A stretch of DNA of 64,000 nt from MGBC163016 sp964649145 (GTDB lineage Bacteria; Actinomycetota; Coriobacteriia; Coriobacteriales; Eggerthellaceae). The translations under genes were made by a program, and so were the position numbers. A model generated the notes under the pieces. That model searched no databases. It was not told where the DNA came from and saw only the letters and a program-made list of their open reading frames with translations. The stretch is taken from NCBI GenBank assembly GCA_964649145.1, contig CAZYOQ010000002.1, forward strand, positions 47,452-111,451, read 5' to 3'. Positions 36,525 to 45,862 of this stretch are shown here, piece after piece. Positions within the stretch are counted from its first letter, which is position 1; each line of letters starts with the position of its first letter.

Positions 36525-37220
36525 TTATTTTTCATCTGAAGGATACGGATCCTCGCCGACGATGTTATGAAGTTCAGGGTCATAAACAAGGCCGCCATGC
36601 TCTTTTCTGGTGAACATAAGCTTCGTAGGTGCTGTTCCTTCGACGTTTGCCAGGTAAACATGGATAAACATGAAGATAATGAATACGAACATACCATAGT
36701 AGTGGATGATGCGCATAGACATCGCACCGCCAACAACTCCTGTTGCCCATGCCATCAAAGGCCAGTTCATCGTTGGAGCCCAAAGGCAAAGACCAGACCA
36801 GAACATGAGAATAATCAGAATAGGAATTAGCAGGTAGCTAAGCTTCTGAGGAACACCGAGCTTTGCTGAAAGAGGGTGATCCTTCTTCATGAAGAGGTAA
36901 TACTTTACCCAAGCGCCACCCTGATGACGGTTGTCCTTCTGCGGAAGCCAGCTCTTGTAGTCGGCCGTAGTCTTCCTGGTGCCGCCAGTTGGAGCAGACT
37001 TCACGAAGAATGACATGATGATGCGGCAGATGCAGTTCAGAAACAAGATGATTCCACAGAATACGTGTACGCCGCGGCAAATTCCCATAATACCTGCGAT
37101 AAATGGGTAATGGATGATGAACCCAGATATGATAAGCAAGATCATGCACACCAAATTGATCCAGTGCGTTATAACGAAAGGAAGTGGATGTGCTTCTTTG
37201 TAATGTGCGAGATGTGCCAT
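36525..37220 (-). CDS. hyaC: [NiFe]-hydrogenase cytochrome b subunit
   Basis: 231-residue membrane cytochrome b of the HyaC/HupC type that passes electrons from the hydrogenase small subunit to quinone. Four transmembrane helices are visible, with candidate haem histidines in THWINLVCMILLIISGFIIH, RGVHVFCGIILF and RIIHYYGMFVFIIFMFIHVY. It starts 1 nt after the large-subunit stop. Third and last gene of the operon; a strong terminator follows. No maturation protease or Hyp genes are attached. Confidence 0.92.
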   Translation of the reverse strand: MAHLAHYKEAHPLPFVITHWINLVCMILLIISGFIIHYPFIAGIMGICRGVHVFCGIILFLNCICRIIMSFFVKSAPTGGTRKTTADYKSWLPQKDNRHQGGAWVKYYLFMKKDHPLSAKLGVPQKLSYLLIPILIILMFWSGLCLWAPTMNWPLMAWATGVVGGAMSMRIIHYYGMFVFIIFMFIHVYLANVEGTAPTKLMFTRKEHGGLVYDPELHNIVGEDPYPSDEK

Positions 37221-37221
37221 C

Positions 37222-38919
37222 TTACTTCACCCCCCAAGGGCTGGTGACGGTCTTGAATGTCTTGCCCGTCTTCGGCTCGGTGATATGTACTGCACATGCT
37301 GTACATGGGTCGAAGCTGTGGACTGTACGAAGCGCATTGATAGGCATCTCGATATCTTCTACAGGGTCGCCAATCAAAGCAGACTCCATAGGTCCATGCT
37401 CGCCATTTGCATTTTCAGGAGCAAGGTTCCAAGTAGAAGGAATAATGATCTGATAGCCTTCGATGGTGTTTCCGCTGACCTTCTCTGAGTGATAGAGGGC
37501 ACCGCGTGGAGCCTCCCAGAAGCCAGTACCCGAACCTGTGGTGGTCTCAGGCTCGCGGAAGTATTCAGAATCGCCTTCTGCGATAGCAGAAATTAGCTCT
37601 TCGGTCCACTCAATCATTAGCTCTGAAATGTAGAGGGTCTCGATTTGACGTGCTGCTGTACGTCCAAGCGTGTTAAGCAGAACTTCAACCTGGCCTTTCT
37701 TTGCGCCAAGCTTAACGAGCAGGTCGTCTACATGTTCCTTAACGAAGTCGTTTCCACGCTGATATGCAGCAAGAACACGGGAAAGCCCACCGGCTTCCAT
37801 AGGCTTGCCATCATAAGCAGGACACTTAACCCAAGTGTAGCGATCGTCAACGTTGTACTCAGTGTAATCAGGCTCGGTAACAAAATAAGGAGAGGTGTAT
37901 GTATCTTCTCCCTTGTACCAAGAGTGGCCAACGTATTCAGTGATGAGGTCTTCCTGAACATCGGAAACGTTAAGCTTCTCGTCAAGAATACCCATCGGTA
38001 GGTAGCGATTAGCCATCTGCTCAATGTAGTCGCCACCATAAGGCCAGCCAGAACCTTCAAAAACGCCCCATGCGATGTAGCGCCCAACGCCCTTACCAAA
38101 GTTAGCAACTTCTGGGTAATTCTGAGCGATAACAAGAGTGTCTTGAATCATCGTGGTCTTGACCCACTGATTGATCTCTTTAGCCATGAACAGCAAGTCG
38201 TCAAGCTTCGACTCGGTTGGGTAGAAGGATGTACCACCTGGAGTGATAGTCATAACGTGAGGCATCTTGCCGCCGATAAGAGCAGCAATCTCAGATGCAC
38301 GTGCTTGCATCTTTAAAGCTTCAAGGTAGTGAGCCGTGCATACAAGGTCGAGTTCTGGAGAAAGCTTGTATGCCTTTCCGTTGTCAGCCTCGGTCCAGTT
38401 GCCAGAGAAGATGGAAAGCTGGCCGTTTGCAGCAAACTTTGCAAGATGTTCTTTCAGTGCCACGAAGTCGGTGTTGGTTGAGGTAATGGCCTCTCCATCG
38501 TTTGTGGTGTAGTACTGGCCGGCTACGTCGTAAAGATCTGCAATGTTTGCATCAAGCGCATTTAGCGGATTTACGTAATCAAGCGCACACAGGTTATAGA
38601 ACCAGAGGATGTGCGAGTGTAGGAACTGTGCGCCCTCGATGAGGTTTCTAATGATACGCGCATTGTTCGAAATGGTAATGCCATATGCTTTTTCAGCCGC
38701 AATGGTAGAGGCATGCGAGTGAGAAACAGGGCAAACACCGCAAATACGCTGAACTATTTGTGCGGCATCTTGCGGAGTGCGATCTTGTACTACAAGTTCC
38801 ATGCCACGGAAACAGTTACCAGAGACCCAAGCATCGGTAACAACTCCGTCGTTAACCTCCATCTCGACACGAAGATGACCTTCGATACGAGTGATAGGAT
38901 CGATGATAGAGCGTGTCAT
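37222..38919 (-). CDS. hyaB: [NiFe]-hydrogenase large subunit
   Basis: 565-residue catalytic subunit. The L1 motif RICGVCPVSHSHA (Cys60, Cys63) and L2 motif DPCTACAVH (Cys539, Cys542, His545) supply the four Ni-Fe ligands. The 20 residues after His545 (ITEPKTGKTFKTVTSPWGVK) are the tail that a dedicated maturation protease removes. The sequence fits group 1 membrane-bound uptake hydrogenases. The start touches the small-subunit stop directly. Regulation is not visible. Confidence 0.96.
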   Translation of the reverse strand: MTRSIIDPITRIEGHLRVEMEVNDGVVTDAWVSGNCFRGMELVVQDRTPQDAAQIVQRICGVCPVSHSHASTIAAEKAYGITISNNARIIRNLIEGAQFLHSHILWFYNLCALDYVNPLNALDANIADLYDVAGQYYTTNDGEAITSTNTDFVALKEHLAKFAANGQLSIFSGNWTEADNGKAYKLSPELDLVCTAHYLEALKMQARASEIAALIGGKMPHVMTITPGGTSFYPTESKLDDLLFMAKEINQWVKTTMIQDTLVIAQNYPEVANFGKGVGRYIAWGVFEGSGWPYGGDYIEQMANRYLPMGILDEKLNVSDVQEDLITEYVGHSWYKGEDTYTSPYFVTEPDYTEYNVDDRYTWVKCPAYDGKPMEAGGLSRVLAAYQRGNDFVKEHVDDLLVKLGAKKGQVEVLLNTLGRTAARQIETLYISELMIEWTEELISAIAEGDSEYFREPETTTGSGTGFWEAPRGALYHSEKVSGNTIEGYQIIIPSTWNLAPENANGEHGPMESALIGDPVEDIEMPINALRTVHSFDPCTACAVHITEPKTGKTFKTVTSPWGVK

Positions 38920-40260
38920 TTAAGCCTCACCTCCCTCTTCTTCTTGTTCGGCTTCAGCTTCGTCAACTTGAGGAACAGCATGATGTGCGTTTTCCTCAAC
39001 AAGTTTCTCGGAAATTACAGGGCCGCCCGCCTCGGCATCAGCATATGTACCGATGGAATTGTCAGGGTGGTTTTGATCCCACTTGCGGATCTTCTCGAAG
39101 TCGGCGCCACCATCCATGCGTCCTGTGGCCTTCATGCCAAAGCCATGGCACACAAGCGCAAGAGCAACAATTCCGGTGAGAACCCACGCCACTGGTTCTG
39201 GCTGGAAGTTCAGGCCACCAATTCTAAGGTCGCGGAAGCGCTTATAGAAAGGTGTATTTACCTGTACCCAGTTATCTCCTGGATTGAATGGGTTGGCCTC
39301 GCAGCATCCGATGCACGGAGAACCAGCCTGCACGCACCAAGAACGACGGTTGTTCCACATCGTTACTCCGCAAAGAGCCTTTGTTTGAGGACCGCGGCAA
39401 CCCATTGGATAAAGGCAATAGCCTTTCTTTTCCTCTTCAGAACCAAACTGGTAGACGAATTCACCATTCTCGAAATGGCCACGACGCTCGCAATTATCGT
39501 GAATTGTTTGGCTGAACAGCGCTGAAGGCATGTTGTAGCCGTTGAGGTCAAGAAGAGTTGGATCGGCAATTAGGCAAACATCAACAAGCACAGACATTAC
39601 CCATTCAGGATTAACTGGGCAGCCAGGAATGTTCACCACTGTTGTAGTGATTCCCTCTTTTTCAAGGAATTGTTGAACGCCACAAGCATTTGAAGGATTC
39701 GGGTGTGCGGCACACCATCCACCATTCACGGCGCAAGAGCCAATCGCAACAACAGCGTTGGCATTGGCGGCAGCCTCTTTCAAAGACTCGCAGCCTGTTG
39801 TAGAAGTTTCTCCACTTACGGTTGAGGCACGAAGGGCATTTCCGTCCCAGCCTTCGAGTACTGCACCCTCGTAAATGAGAATGTAGTTTCCAGCCTCGAT
39901 CGTCTGTTCTTTTGCAAGCTCCATAGAATGTCCGGCAGCAGCAGAAAGAGTTTCAGAGTAGTTCAGAGATATAACGTCCAGAACTACAGTGCCAACATCT
40001 GGAGTCTCAATCTGCGCGAATGATTCCGTACATCCTGTACATGATGCTCCCTCGATCCAGATAACCGGATAAAGGTCGCCGGAAGTAGCTCCAATCACAG
40101 ACTTTTCGATAGCCTCGGCAATTCTTGGGATTGCCACTTGTGAAAGCCCAGCAGCTGCTGCAACACCTGCACACAGCTTCATAAAGCTTCTACGCGTTAC
40201 CCCGCGAGATTCGAGGATATCCATGGCTCCTGTCAGTGTAGCCTGATCTTCCATTTGCAC
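38920..40260 (-). CDS. hyaA: [NiFe]-hydrogenase small subunit, Tat-exported
   Basis: 446-residue electron-transfer subunit. The N-terminal twin-arginine signal VTRRSFMKLC and hydrophobic stretch export the folded pair. The proximal cluster begins with CTGCTES (Cys74, Cys77), the ordinary four-Cys type, not the CTCC form of oxygen-tolerant enzymes. IGSCAVNGGW, NIPGCPVNPEW and CIGCCEANPF supply further ligands. A C-terminal transmembrane anchor (about 357-378) is followed by an unusual acidic tail of about 60 residues ending EAEAEQEEEGGEA. The ribosome binding site GAGGGGG stands 7 nt before the ATG. First gene of the operon. Confidence 0.95.
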   Translation of the reverse strand: MQMEDQATLTGAMDILESRGVTRRSFMKLCAGVAAAAGLSQVAIPRIAEAIEKSVIGATSGDLYPVIWIEGASCTGCTESFAQIETPDVGTVVLDVISLNYSETLSAAAGHSMELAKEQTIEAGNYILIYEGAVLEGWDGNALRASTVSGETSTTGCESLKEAAANANAVVAIGSCAVNGGWCAAHPNPSNACGVQQFLEKEGITTTVVNIPGCPVNPEWVMSVLVDVCLIADPTLLDLNGYNMPSALFSQTIHDNCERRGHFENGEFVYQFGSEEEKKGYCLYPMGCRGPQTKALCGVTMWNNRRSWCVQAGSPCIGCCEANPFNPGDNWVQVNTPFYKRFRDLRIGGLNFQPEPVAWVLTGIVALALVCHGFGMKATGRMDGGADFEKIRKWDQNHPDNSIGTYADAEAGGPVISEKLVEENAHHAVPQVDEAEAEQEEEGGEA

Positions 40261-40474
40261 ACCCCCTCTTTGGTGTCATTGGATTACACAAACGAGTAAC
40301 ATTCTGCATTTAATCTTTAGTTTTATGCCCCAGAGATTTCAAAAAAGAACTTATACGGCGTAAATGGTTGGAAAGTGTTACTTGGAATGTTCAGGGTAAC
40401 AAACATCCTTATTAAAAGGGTGACTTGCAAAAATGGTCTATCATTTCCTTCTACGAAATTAAAGTGAGGTAAGA

Positions 40475-41329
40475 ATGACTGACGTTGAAAACACAATTGC
40501 CTACCTTGGCCCTTTGGGCACTTATACACATCAGGCTGCTATATTCTTCGCGGAAAAACTAGGTATAGCCAAACCTGTTTTTCTAGATCTATCGAGCTTT
40601 GATGAAGTATTCGACGCAGTCGATAGAGGCCGGGCAAAATACGGCGTTGTCGGGAAAGAAAACTCAATCGAAGGGCCTGTTACGGCTACTCTTGATAATT
40701 TTGCCTTTCGTTCGAGTTCGGTCATTTTGGCTGAAACGGTTATAGACATCCATCATTGCCTTGTTGCTAATCCGTCTGTAGATAGAGCCTCTATTGATAA
40801 GATTGCTTCACATTCCCAAGGCATTGCTCAGTGCAGGCGCTATCTTACAGAGAACTTCCCTACCAAAGCCACCATAATTACTTCATCTACAGCAGAAAGC
40901 GCCAAACTTGCAGCCTCTGATCCAAAAATTCTAGGTATTGCGAACAGCCTTGCTGCAGAAATCCATGGCTGCAAAGTGGTGGCTGAAGATATAGGTGACA
41001 ACCTTGGAAACCAGACAGCATTCGCGCTTATTGGCCGACAAGGAAGCGCTAGCCAGCTTAACAGTGATCTTTACAAAACTACTATTGCGCTATGGCTAAA
41101 TAGCGACCATGCGGGCGTATTGAACATGATACTTTCAGAGTTTGCTTTCGCAGGTATCAACTTAACCATGGTTCAATCAAGACCTCTTAAACAACAACTT
41201 GGAGACTATATGTTCTTCATGGAATTCCAGGGTCTTGATACGCAAGTCAATGCGCAAACTGCGCTATCGTGCTTGAGGCTAAAGCTCCGCGAAGTTAAGG
41301 TGCTTGGAAGCTACCCTGTACTTTCATGA
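40475..41329 (+). CDS. pheA: Prephenate dehydratase
   Basis: 284-residue enzyme of phenylalanine synthesis: catalytic domain (AYLGPLGTYTHQAA, GVVGKENSIEGPV) plus C-terminal ACT domain (GINLTMVQSRPLKQQLGDY). The catalytic motif normally written TRF reads NQTAFALIG, so the Thr is kept but Arg is replaced by Ala. The gene is on plus, divergent from the hydrogenase operon across a 214-nt gap; AGTGAGGTAAG precedes the ATG. No other aromatic genes are nearby. Family membership is sure; full activity is not. Confidence 0.93.
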   Translation: MTDVENTIAYLGPLGTYTHQAAIFFAEKLGIAKPVFLDLSSFDEVFDAVDRGRAKYGVVGKENSIEGPVTATLDNFAFRSSSVILAETVIDIHHCLVANPSVDRASIDKIASHSQGIAQCRRYLTENFPTKATIITSSTAESAKLAASDPKILGIANSLAAEIHGCKVVAEDIGDNLGNQTAFALIGRQGSASQLNSDLYKTTIALWLNSDHAGVLNMILSEFAFAGINLTMVQSRPLKQQLGDYMFFMEFQGLDTQVNAQTALSCLRLKLREVKVLGSYPVLS

Positions 41330-41353
41330 ACGTATGAGACGGATGAGCGTTTG

Positions 41354-41392
41354 TTAGCCGGCCTGCGAAAGCATCTAATAGCAGGCTGCTAA
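41354..41392. terminator. Hairpin between convergent pheA and AAA-like gene
   Basis: TTAGC plus GCCTGC (41354-41358, 41361-41366) pair with GCAGGC plus GCTAA (41381-41386, 41388-41392), with one internal mismatch and a 14-nt loop, in the 71-nt gap between two convergent stop codons. There is no T tract, so termination strength is uncertain. Confidence 0.45.
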
Positions 41393-41400
41393 AGCGCCCA

Positions 41401-42909
41401 CTACTCGTCTAGCAAATCGTCTAGATGGTCAAGGTCAACCTTGAAGTTACTAATGACCTCTTCTTCTAGTTGACTGTATTCCTTAGAGTCAAGCGGCTGG
41501 TATGCGGCAAGTTTCTCAAATATGTTTTCGCGAGTTATAGGCTTATAGCGCTTCGTTATAAGCCCTACCTTATAGGCTTCTTCAGTAGCCTCGCGCGCTG
41601 CAGCATAAATATCAACGCGAGCAAGATTTGCCGAATAATTAACAAGGTCGCGCTTGTTTATGCTTCTAAAAGATGGATGGTTTTTCGCGATGTCCATCCA
41701 GATACTCTTACGCTCTTCCTCGTTGGGGTAGTCGATATCGATGACTGTAATAGGGCTTAGCACATTCATGAAGAACTCATCGATAGAACCACTTGTATCT
41801 GATGAAGCTAAAACAAACACCTTAGGGTTTGCAACTGCCGAAGAGATCAAATTCATAGCCTCGCGAGCACCCCTGCTCATGTGAATAAGCAAAAATGGAT
41901 TGCCGTCTTCTGGGACATCCATAGGCTCTGGCGGCTCCCAAAGGTCGAGGTCTTCAAGAACTAAAACCCCTCCATCATTAAAAACATCCTTGAGTGACTT
42001 CGATTGCGGGAAATCCATTGCATTTGCACTAACGCAAAGAACGGGAATTCCCTGGAAATTCTCTTCCATGCGCATGCGAATGGCTGGAAGGCAAAGTTCT
42101 CCTAAGGTAGCGTTGATGAAGCGGAAAGCATCTTCGCGAGCCTGTGAGCGAAAGAGCAAGGCGTCAGGTGTTGGCTTAGACGAAACTCCGTGCCTTGCGT
42201 TCAACATTCCAACAAGCTGTTGGAAACGTTCGTCGCCATCCATCCCAATGCCCATATCGCGCATCAAAGCAATAGTGTTTTCAAAGCCTGCAATATTTTC
42301 ATAATTTAGTTCATCGTCATCAAGCATGAAGAAATCATGCGTTTGATCTTGATCCTCTTCTTCAATTGGCGAAGCATCAAGAGTTTCTACTTCTTTTTTG
42401 CCTTTATCGTTCTTTTTAGCAGGAAGAGTTGTTATACGAGCAGAAACATTTTCTGGAAATATGCCTGGCATGAAATTTTCGAGGGCGGCTGTAGCATCGT
42501 CGTCAGCAAGAATTTCGTCGGTGATAGCTTGGGTCATATCTTCAAGGTCTTCACGGGAAAGGCCAAATTCTTCAAGTTTGTCAAAAGTAAGGCCTTGCAG
42601 CTGTTTAGCACAAGCAGAAACCTCTTCAGAATTTAAGTAAGGCTCTAATGTTTCAAAGATATATTCAGCAAGTGAGCGTTCCTTATTTTCGCAAGCGATT
42701 GTCCATGCTTGCTTCAGCCCCATAATCGCAGATTCGCTTGGAACGTTGGAAGCATCAAATGATTTTTGAAATGCTGCAAGATATAAATACATGCTGAGGA
42801 GCGAATTACCAGATTCGTTGGCCTTTTTTGCTCCTTCGAGGAAATCAAATGAGGCGCTTTTTGAGTCGTCTTCGTACATGCTATTGGCATCTTTGTTGAG
42901 ATCTGGCAT
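41401..42909 (-). CDS. Degenerate AAA+-like protein without Walker A
   Basis: 502 residues, no signal or membrane segment. Residues 1-195 are helical and acidic. From about 201 (LNYENIAGFENTI) the layout of a classical AAA+ module appears: a Walker A position at 251-259 that reads LLFRSQARE instead of GPPGTGKT, a Walker B-like VLVLEDLD (315-322), a sensor-1-like KVFVLASSD (363-371), a boundary ITVIDIDYPNEEERKSIW (387-404), and a lid helix bundle (LVNYSANLARVDIYAAAREA). The P-loop is lost, so ATP hydrolysis is unlikely. It is single-gene: convergent with pheA, 158 nt after the HAD gene region. Function unknown. Confidence 0.75.
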   Translation of the reverse strand: MPDLNKDANSMYEDDSKSASFDFLEGAKKANESGNSLLSMYLYLAAFQKSFDASNVPSESAIMGLKQAWTIACENKERSLAEYIFETLEPYLNSEEVSACAKQLQGLTFDKLEEFGLSREDLEDMTQAITDEILADDDATAALENFMPGIFPENVSARITTLPAKKNDKGKKEVETLDASPIEEEDQDQTHDFFMLDDDELNYENIAGFENTIALMRDMGIGMDGDERFQQLVGMLNARHGVSSKPTPDALLFRSQAREDAFRFINATLGELCLPAIRMRMEENFQGIPVLCVSANAMDFPQSKSLKDVFNDGGVLVLEDLDLWEPPEPMDVPEDGNPFLLIHMSRGAREAMNLISSAVANPKVFVLASSDTSGSIDEFFMNVLSPITVIDIDYPNEEERKSIWMDIAKNHPSFRSINKRDLVNYSANLARVDIYAAAREATEEAYKVGLITKRYKPITRENIFEKLAAYQPLDSKEYSQLEEEVISNFKVDLDHLDDLLDE

Positions 42910-43067
42910 TTTCTCCCCCCTTTCGAATCCTTATGAATATTGCAATGATTCTACTCTATTTATAGGTGTAAAACCACGCTTGTTCCCGTCGCTCATATTT
43001 TGATCATGATTTAAACCTGCCATGACCAGCCTTTGCATATTTCGCCTTGTAATACGCTGCGACGCCC

Positions 43068-43991
43068 CTATTCTTGCCAGTCAAGAATAGGCCAATGCTT
43101 CATTTGAGCATATCTTTTAAGTTTTGAATCAGGCGTTACAGCACAAGGATATTTTGCGCTATCAAGAAGCGGCACATCGGAAATATGGTCGCTATAGGCC
43201 CATTCAAGTTCCCAATTGCCTGCGCCATAGTATTCATTCAAAAATTCATTTAGGATTACTACCTTGTCAGAGCCTTCAGTAGCTAGCCCATCAAGCTCGC
43301 CTGAATACCTACCCTGCTCATCAACCTTCATGCGCGATGCAATAGCAATAGGAATAGGATGTGCAAGCATAGCCGAAGCAACAATTGGCTCAAATGAGGC
43401 TGAAATCAAAACAACCGCATGGCCCTCTTCAAGGTGAGCAATCATAGCGGCTTCTGCATCGCGTCTGAAATACTTGTCTATCTTGTTTTGATAGGTCTCG
43501 AAAAGAAAACCGTTTGCCTTTAGAACAGAAACGCCCTTAAATGCAGAAAACACACGTTCACGAACGGCTTTTTCGTCGGCGGGAATGTTTAGCTTATAGG
43601 CAATTCCCCATAATCCTATCCTGAAGATCTTGTAGATAGAAAGCAAATTCATCTTTGAAAGGGTTTCAACAAGCTTTTTAGGTGAGGAAGCATTAAGGCA
43701 TGTTCCGTCAAAGTCGAATGCAGCAACTTTTACTTTTTTGCCAGTATCGCCAGTGTCGACAGTGTTGCCAGCATCGCTAGTGTCGTCAGTGTCGCAAGCA
43801 CTTGGGCTACAAAGTTTTGAGCCGTCGGCAGGCATTAATCTAGCAGAGCAAATCGCCTTATTACAAAGCCTATTTATACCTTCAGGAAGAAAGGTTTCAT
43901 CATCGAATTTGCAAGTACTGGCAACGCAATTTACCCCGTCACCGAAATGCTTTTCCTTGCGTTTTTCTATACTCAAAATACCAACTCTCAA
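43068..43991 (-). CDS. HAD-family phosphatase with Cys-rich N-terminal extension
   Basis: 307 residues. From about residue 88 this is a HAD-IB-type hydrolase: motif I AAFDFDGTCL (about 90-99), motif II ALVLISASFE-like region (HAVVLISASFEP), motif III/IV EWAYSDHISDVPLLD. The first 87 residues contain six cysteines and a degenerate 9-bp repeat encoding DTDDTSDAGNTVDTGDTG. The start is weak: a TTG overlapping the ABC exporter stop by 4 nt. Translational coupling to the exporter is likely. Substrate unknown; relatives include phosphoserine phosphatases and lipid-head phosphatases. Confidence 0.82.
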   Translation of the reverse strand: MRVGILSIEKRKEKHFGDGVNCVASTCKFDDETFLPEGINRLCNKAICSARLMPADGSKLCSPSACDTDDTSDAGNTVDTGDTGKKVKVAAFDFDGTCLNASSPKKLVETLSKMNLLSIYKIFRIGLWGIAYKLNIPADEKAVRERVFSAFKGVSVLKANGFLFETYQNKIDKYFRRDAEAAMIAHLEEGHAVVLISASFEPIVASAMLAHPIPIAIASRMKVDEQGRYSGELDGLATEGSDKVVILNEFLNEYYGAGNWELEWAYSDHISDVPLLDSAKYPCAVTPDSKLKRYAQMKHWPILDWQE

Positions 43992-45862
43992 ATGTTTTGG
44001 AATTGCGAATTATACAACTCGGCATAAAAGCCGCCAAGCTTCATAAGCTCTTCATGATTGCCAGATTCAACTATGTCGCCCTCATTGATTACAAGGATGG
44101 TATCGGCGTTTCTAATAGTTGAAAGCCTGTGCGCGATAATGAAAGAGGTTTTATTTTCCATTAGGGTATCCATAGCTGTTTGTATGCGAGATTCTGTCAT
44201 CGTGTCGACGTTGGAAGTAGCCTCGTCAAGAATCAAAATTCGCCTGTTTGCAAGTATTGCCCTAGCGATAGTCAAAAGCTGCTTTTGCCCGGATGATATA
44301 TTGCTTGCATCTTCGTCAATTTCGAAGTCGTAGCCTCCAGGAAGCGTCATTATAAAGTTGTGTGCAAGGGCATCTTTGCAGGCCTGTTCTACCTCTTCGT
44401 CTCTTGCATCAAGTCGCCCAAAACGAATGTTTTCACGAATAGTTCCGCTAAAAAGCCAAGTATCTTGTAGAACCATAGAAAACAGCGATCTAACTTCGCT
44501 TCTGCTTAGGTCGCAAATATTTGTGCCGCCAATAGAAATAGAGCCGCTATCAACATCGTAGAAACGCATGAGCAGCTTCACAAGTGTCGTCTTGCCAGCC
44601 CCGGTAGGACCAACTATCGCAACGGTTTGCCCCTCTTCAATGTGCGCAGAAAAATCACGTATAACAGGCTTTCCTTTAATGTAGGAAAACTTCACGTTTT
44701 TAAAGTCGACATCCATGTTTGCAGTTGTTGGCAATTTGGACTGCACTTCGGGCTCAAGTTCATCTTCGCCCAAGAAATCAAAGATGCGTTCAGCCGCAGC
44801 GGCTAGTTGCTGCAAAACATTTGAAACCTGGGCTAGCTGGGTTAGTGGTTGGGTAAAGTTTTTCACATATTGAATGAACGCTTGGATGTCTCCTACTGTT
44901 ATGACGCCTGCTATAGCAAAGAAGCTTCCAGCTATCGCAACAGCAACGTATCCAAGGTTGCCTATGAAATTCATAATTGGCTGCATTAGGCCAGAAAGGA
45001 ATTGCGACTTCCAAGCAGAGCGGTAAAGGCGATCATTTGTATTCTTGAAATCTTTAATAGCCTCGTTTTCCTGTGAAAAAGCCTTTACAATCTCGTGGCC
45101 AGAGAACGTCTCTTCGACTTGGCCATTAATTTCTCCTAGAAGGTTTTGCTGTGCGAAGAAGTATTTCTGCGAATGTTTAACAACAACGAAAACAAGAATC
45201 AAAGATATAGGAACCATCAAAAGTGCGATCAGTGTCATCACCCAGTTGATAGTAAGCATCATCACTACAACACCTATAACTGTTGTAGTGGAAACAATTA
45301 CCTGTGTAAGACCCTGATTTAGGCTTTGCCCAAGAGTGTCTACATCGTTAGTAATACGCGACAGCACATCGCCTGTCGACGTCTCGTCAAAGTATCTGAA
45401 AGGCAGGCGCTCAATCTTGTCTGAAATGTCACGCCTTAAGTTGTAGCAAATCTTTTGCGAGACATAACTCATAAGCCAAGACTGAATCCAGTTGCAAGCA
45501 GCAGAAAACAGGTATATGCAAAGCGTTAGAAGAAGCACGTTTCCAATGAAGGTGAAATCTATTGCGCCTTCACCTGAGATTTGTGCAACAGCACCGTTGA
45601 ATAGAGCGGTAGTGGCTTCAGATAGGACTTTCGGGCCAATAATGCTGAAAACGGTTGAGCCTACAGCGAAAAGCAGGACGAAAAGTACGTAAAACTTGAA
45701 CTCCCCTATCAGAGAAACCGTTTTGCGCATTGTGCCCTTAAAGTCTTTAGCCTTCTCTTCAGGGCGCAAGGCAGGCCCAGGCCCTGGAGGACCTGGGTGT
45801 CTGCGTGGCCTTTGAGGTCGCCTATTTGCGCTTGTATTTGTGTTCGTGTTAGGCGATCTCAC
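43988..45862 (-). CDS. ABC exporter half-transporter, subunit 2
   Basis: 624-residue fused membrane-ATPase subunit of a type IV (B-family) ABC exporter. A Pro/Arg-rich N-terminus (RRHPGPPGPGP) precedes six transmembrane helices. The NBD has Walker A GPTGAGKTT, signature NISSGQKQ (variant of LSGGQ), Walker B ILILDEATS with the catalytic Glu, and the switch His in IIAHRLS. It overlaps subunit 1 by 4 nt and the HAD gene by 4 nt. With subunit 1 it would form a heterodimer; this subunit supplies the intact Walker B. Substrate unknown. Confidence 0.92.
   Translation of the reverse strand: MRSPNTNTNTSANRRPQRPRRHPGPPGPGPALRPEEKAKDFKGTMRKTVSLIGEFKFYVLFVLLFAVGSTVFSIIGPKVLSEATTALFNGAVAQISGEGAIDFTFIGNVLLLTLCIYLFSAACNWIQSWLMSYVSQKICYNLRRDISDKIERLPFRYFDETSTGDVLSRITNDVDTLGQSLNQGLTQVIVSTTTVIGVVVMMLTINWVMTLIALLMVPISLILVFVVVKHSQKYFFAQQNLLGEINGQVEETFSGHEIVKAFSQENEAIKDFKNTNDRLYRSAWKSQFLSGLMQPIMNFIGNLGYVAVAIAGSFFAIAGVITVGDIQAFIQYVKNFTQPLTQLAQVSNVLQQLAAAAERIFDFLGEDELEPEVQSKLPTTANMDVDFKNVKFSYIKGKPVIRDFSAHIEEGQTVAIVGPTGAGKTTLVKLLMRFYDVDSGSISIGGTNICDLSRSEVRSLFSMVLQDTWLFSGTIRENIRFGRLDARDEEVEQACKDALAHNFIMTLPGGYDFEIDEDASNISSGQKQLLTIARAILANRRILILDEATSNVDTMTESRIQTAMDTLMENKTSFIIAHRLSTIRNADTILVINEGDIVESGNHEELMKLGGFYAELYNSQFQNI

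Noticed and set aside
38713..39525. Long plus-strand frame (270 codons) antisense to the hydrogenase subunits
   Set aside because: Composition is a mirror of well-conserved hydrogenase genes; no domain or ribosome binding site.
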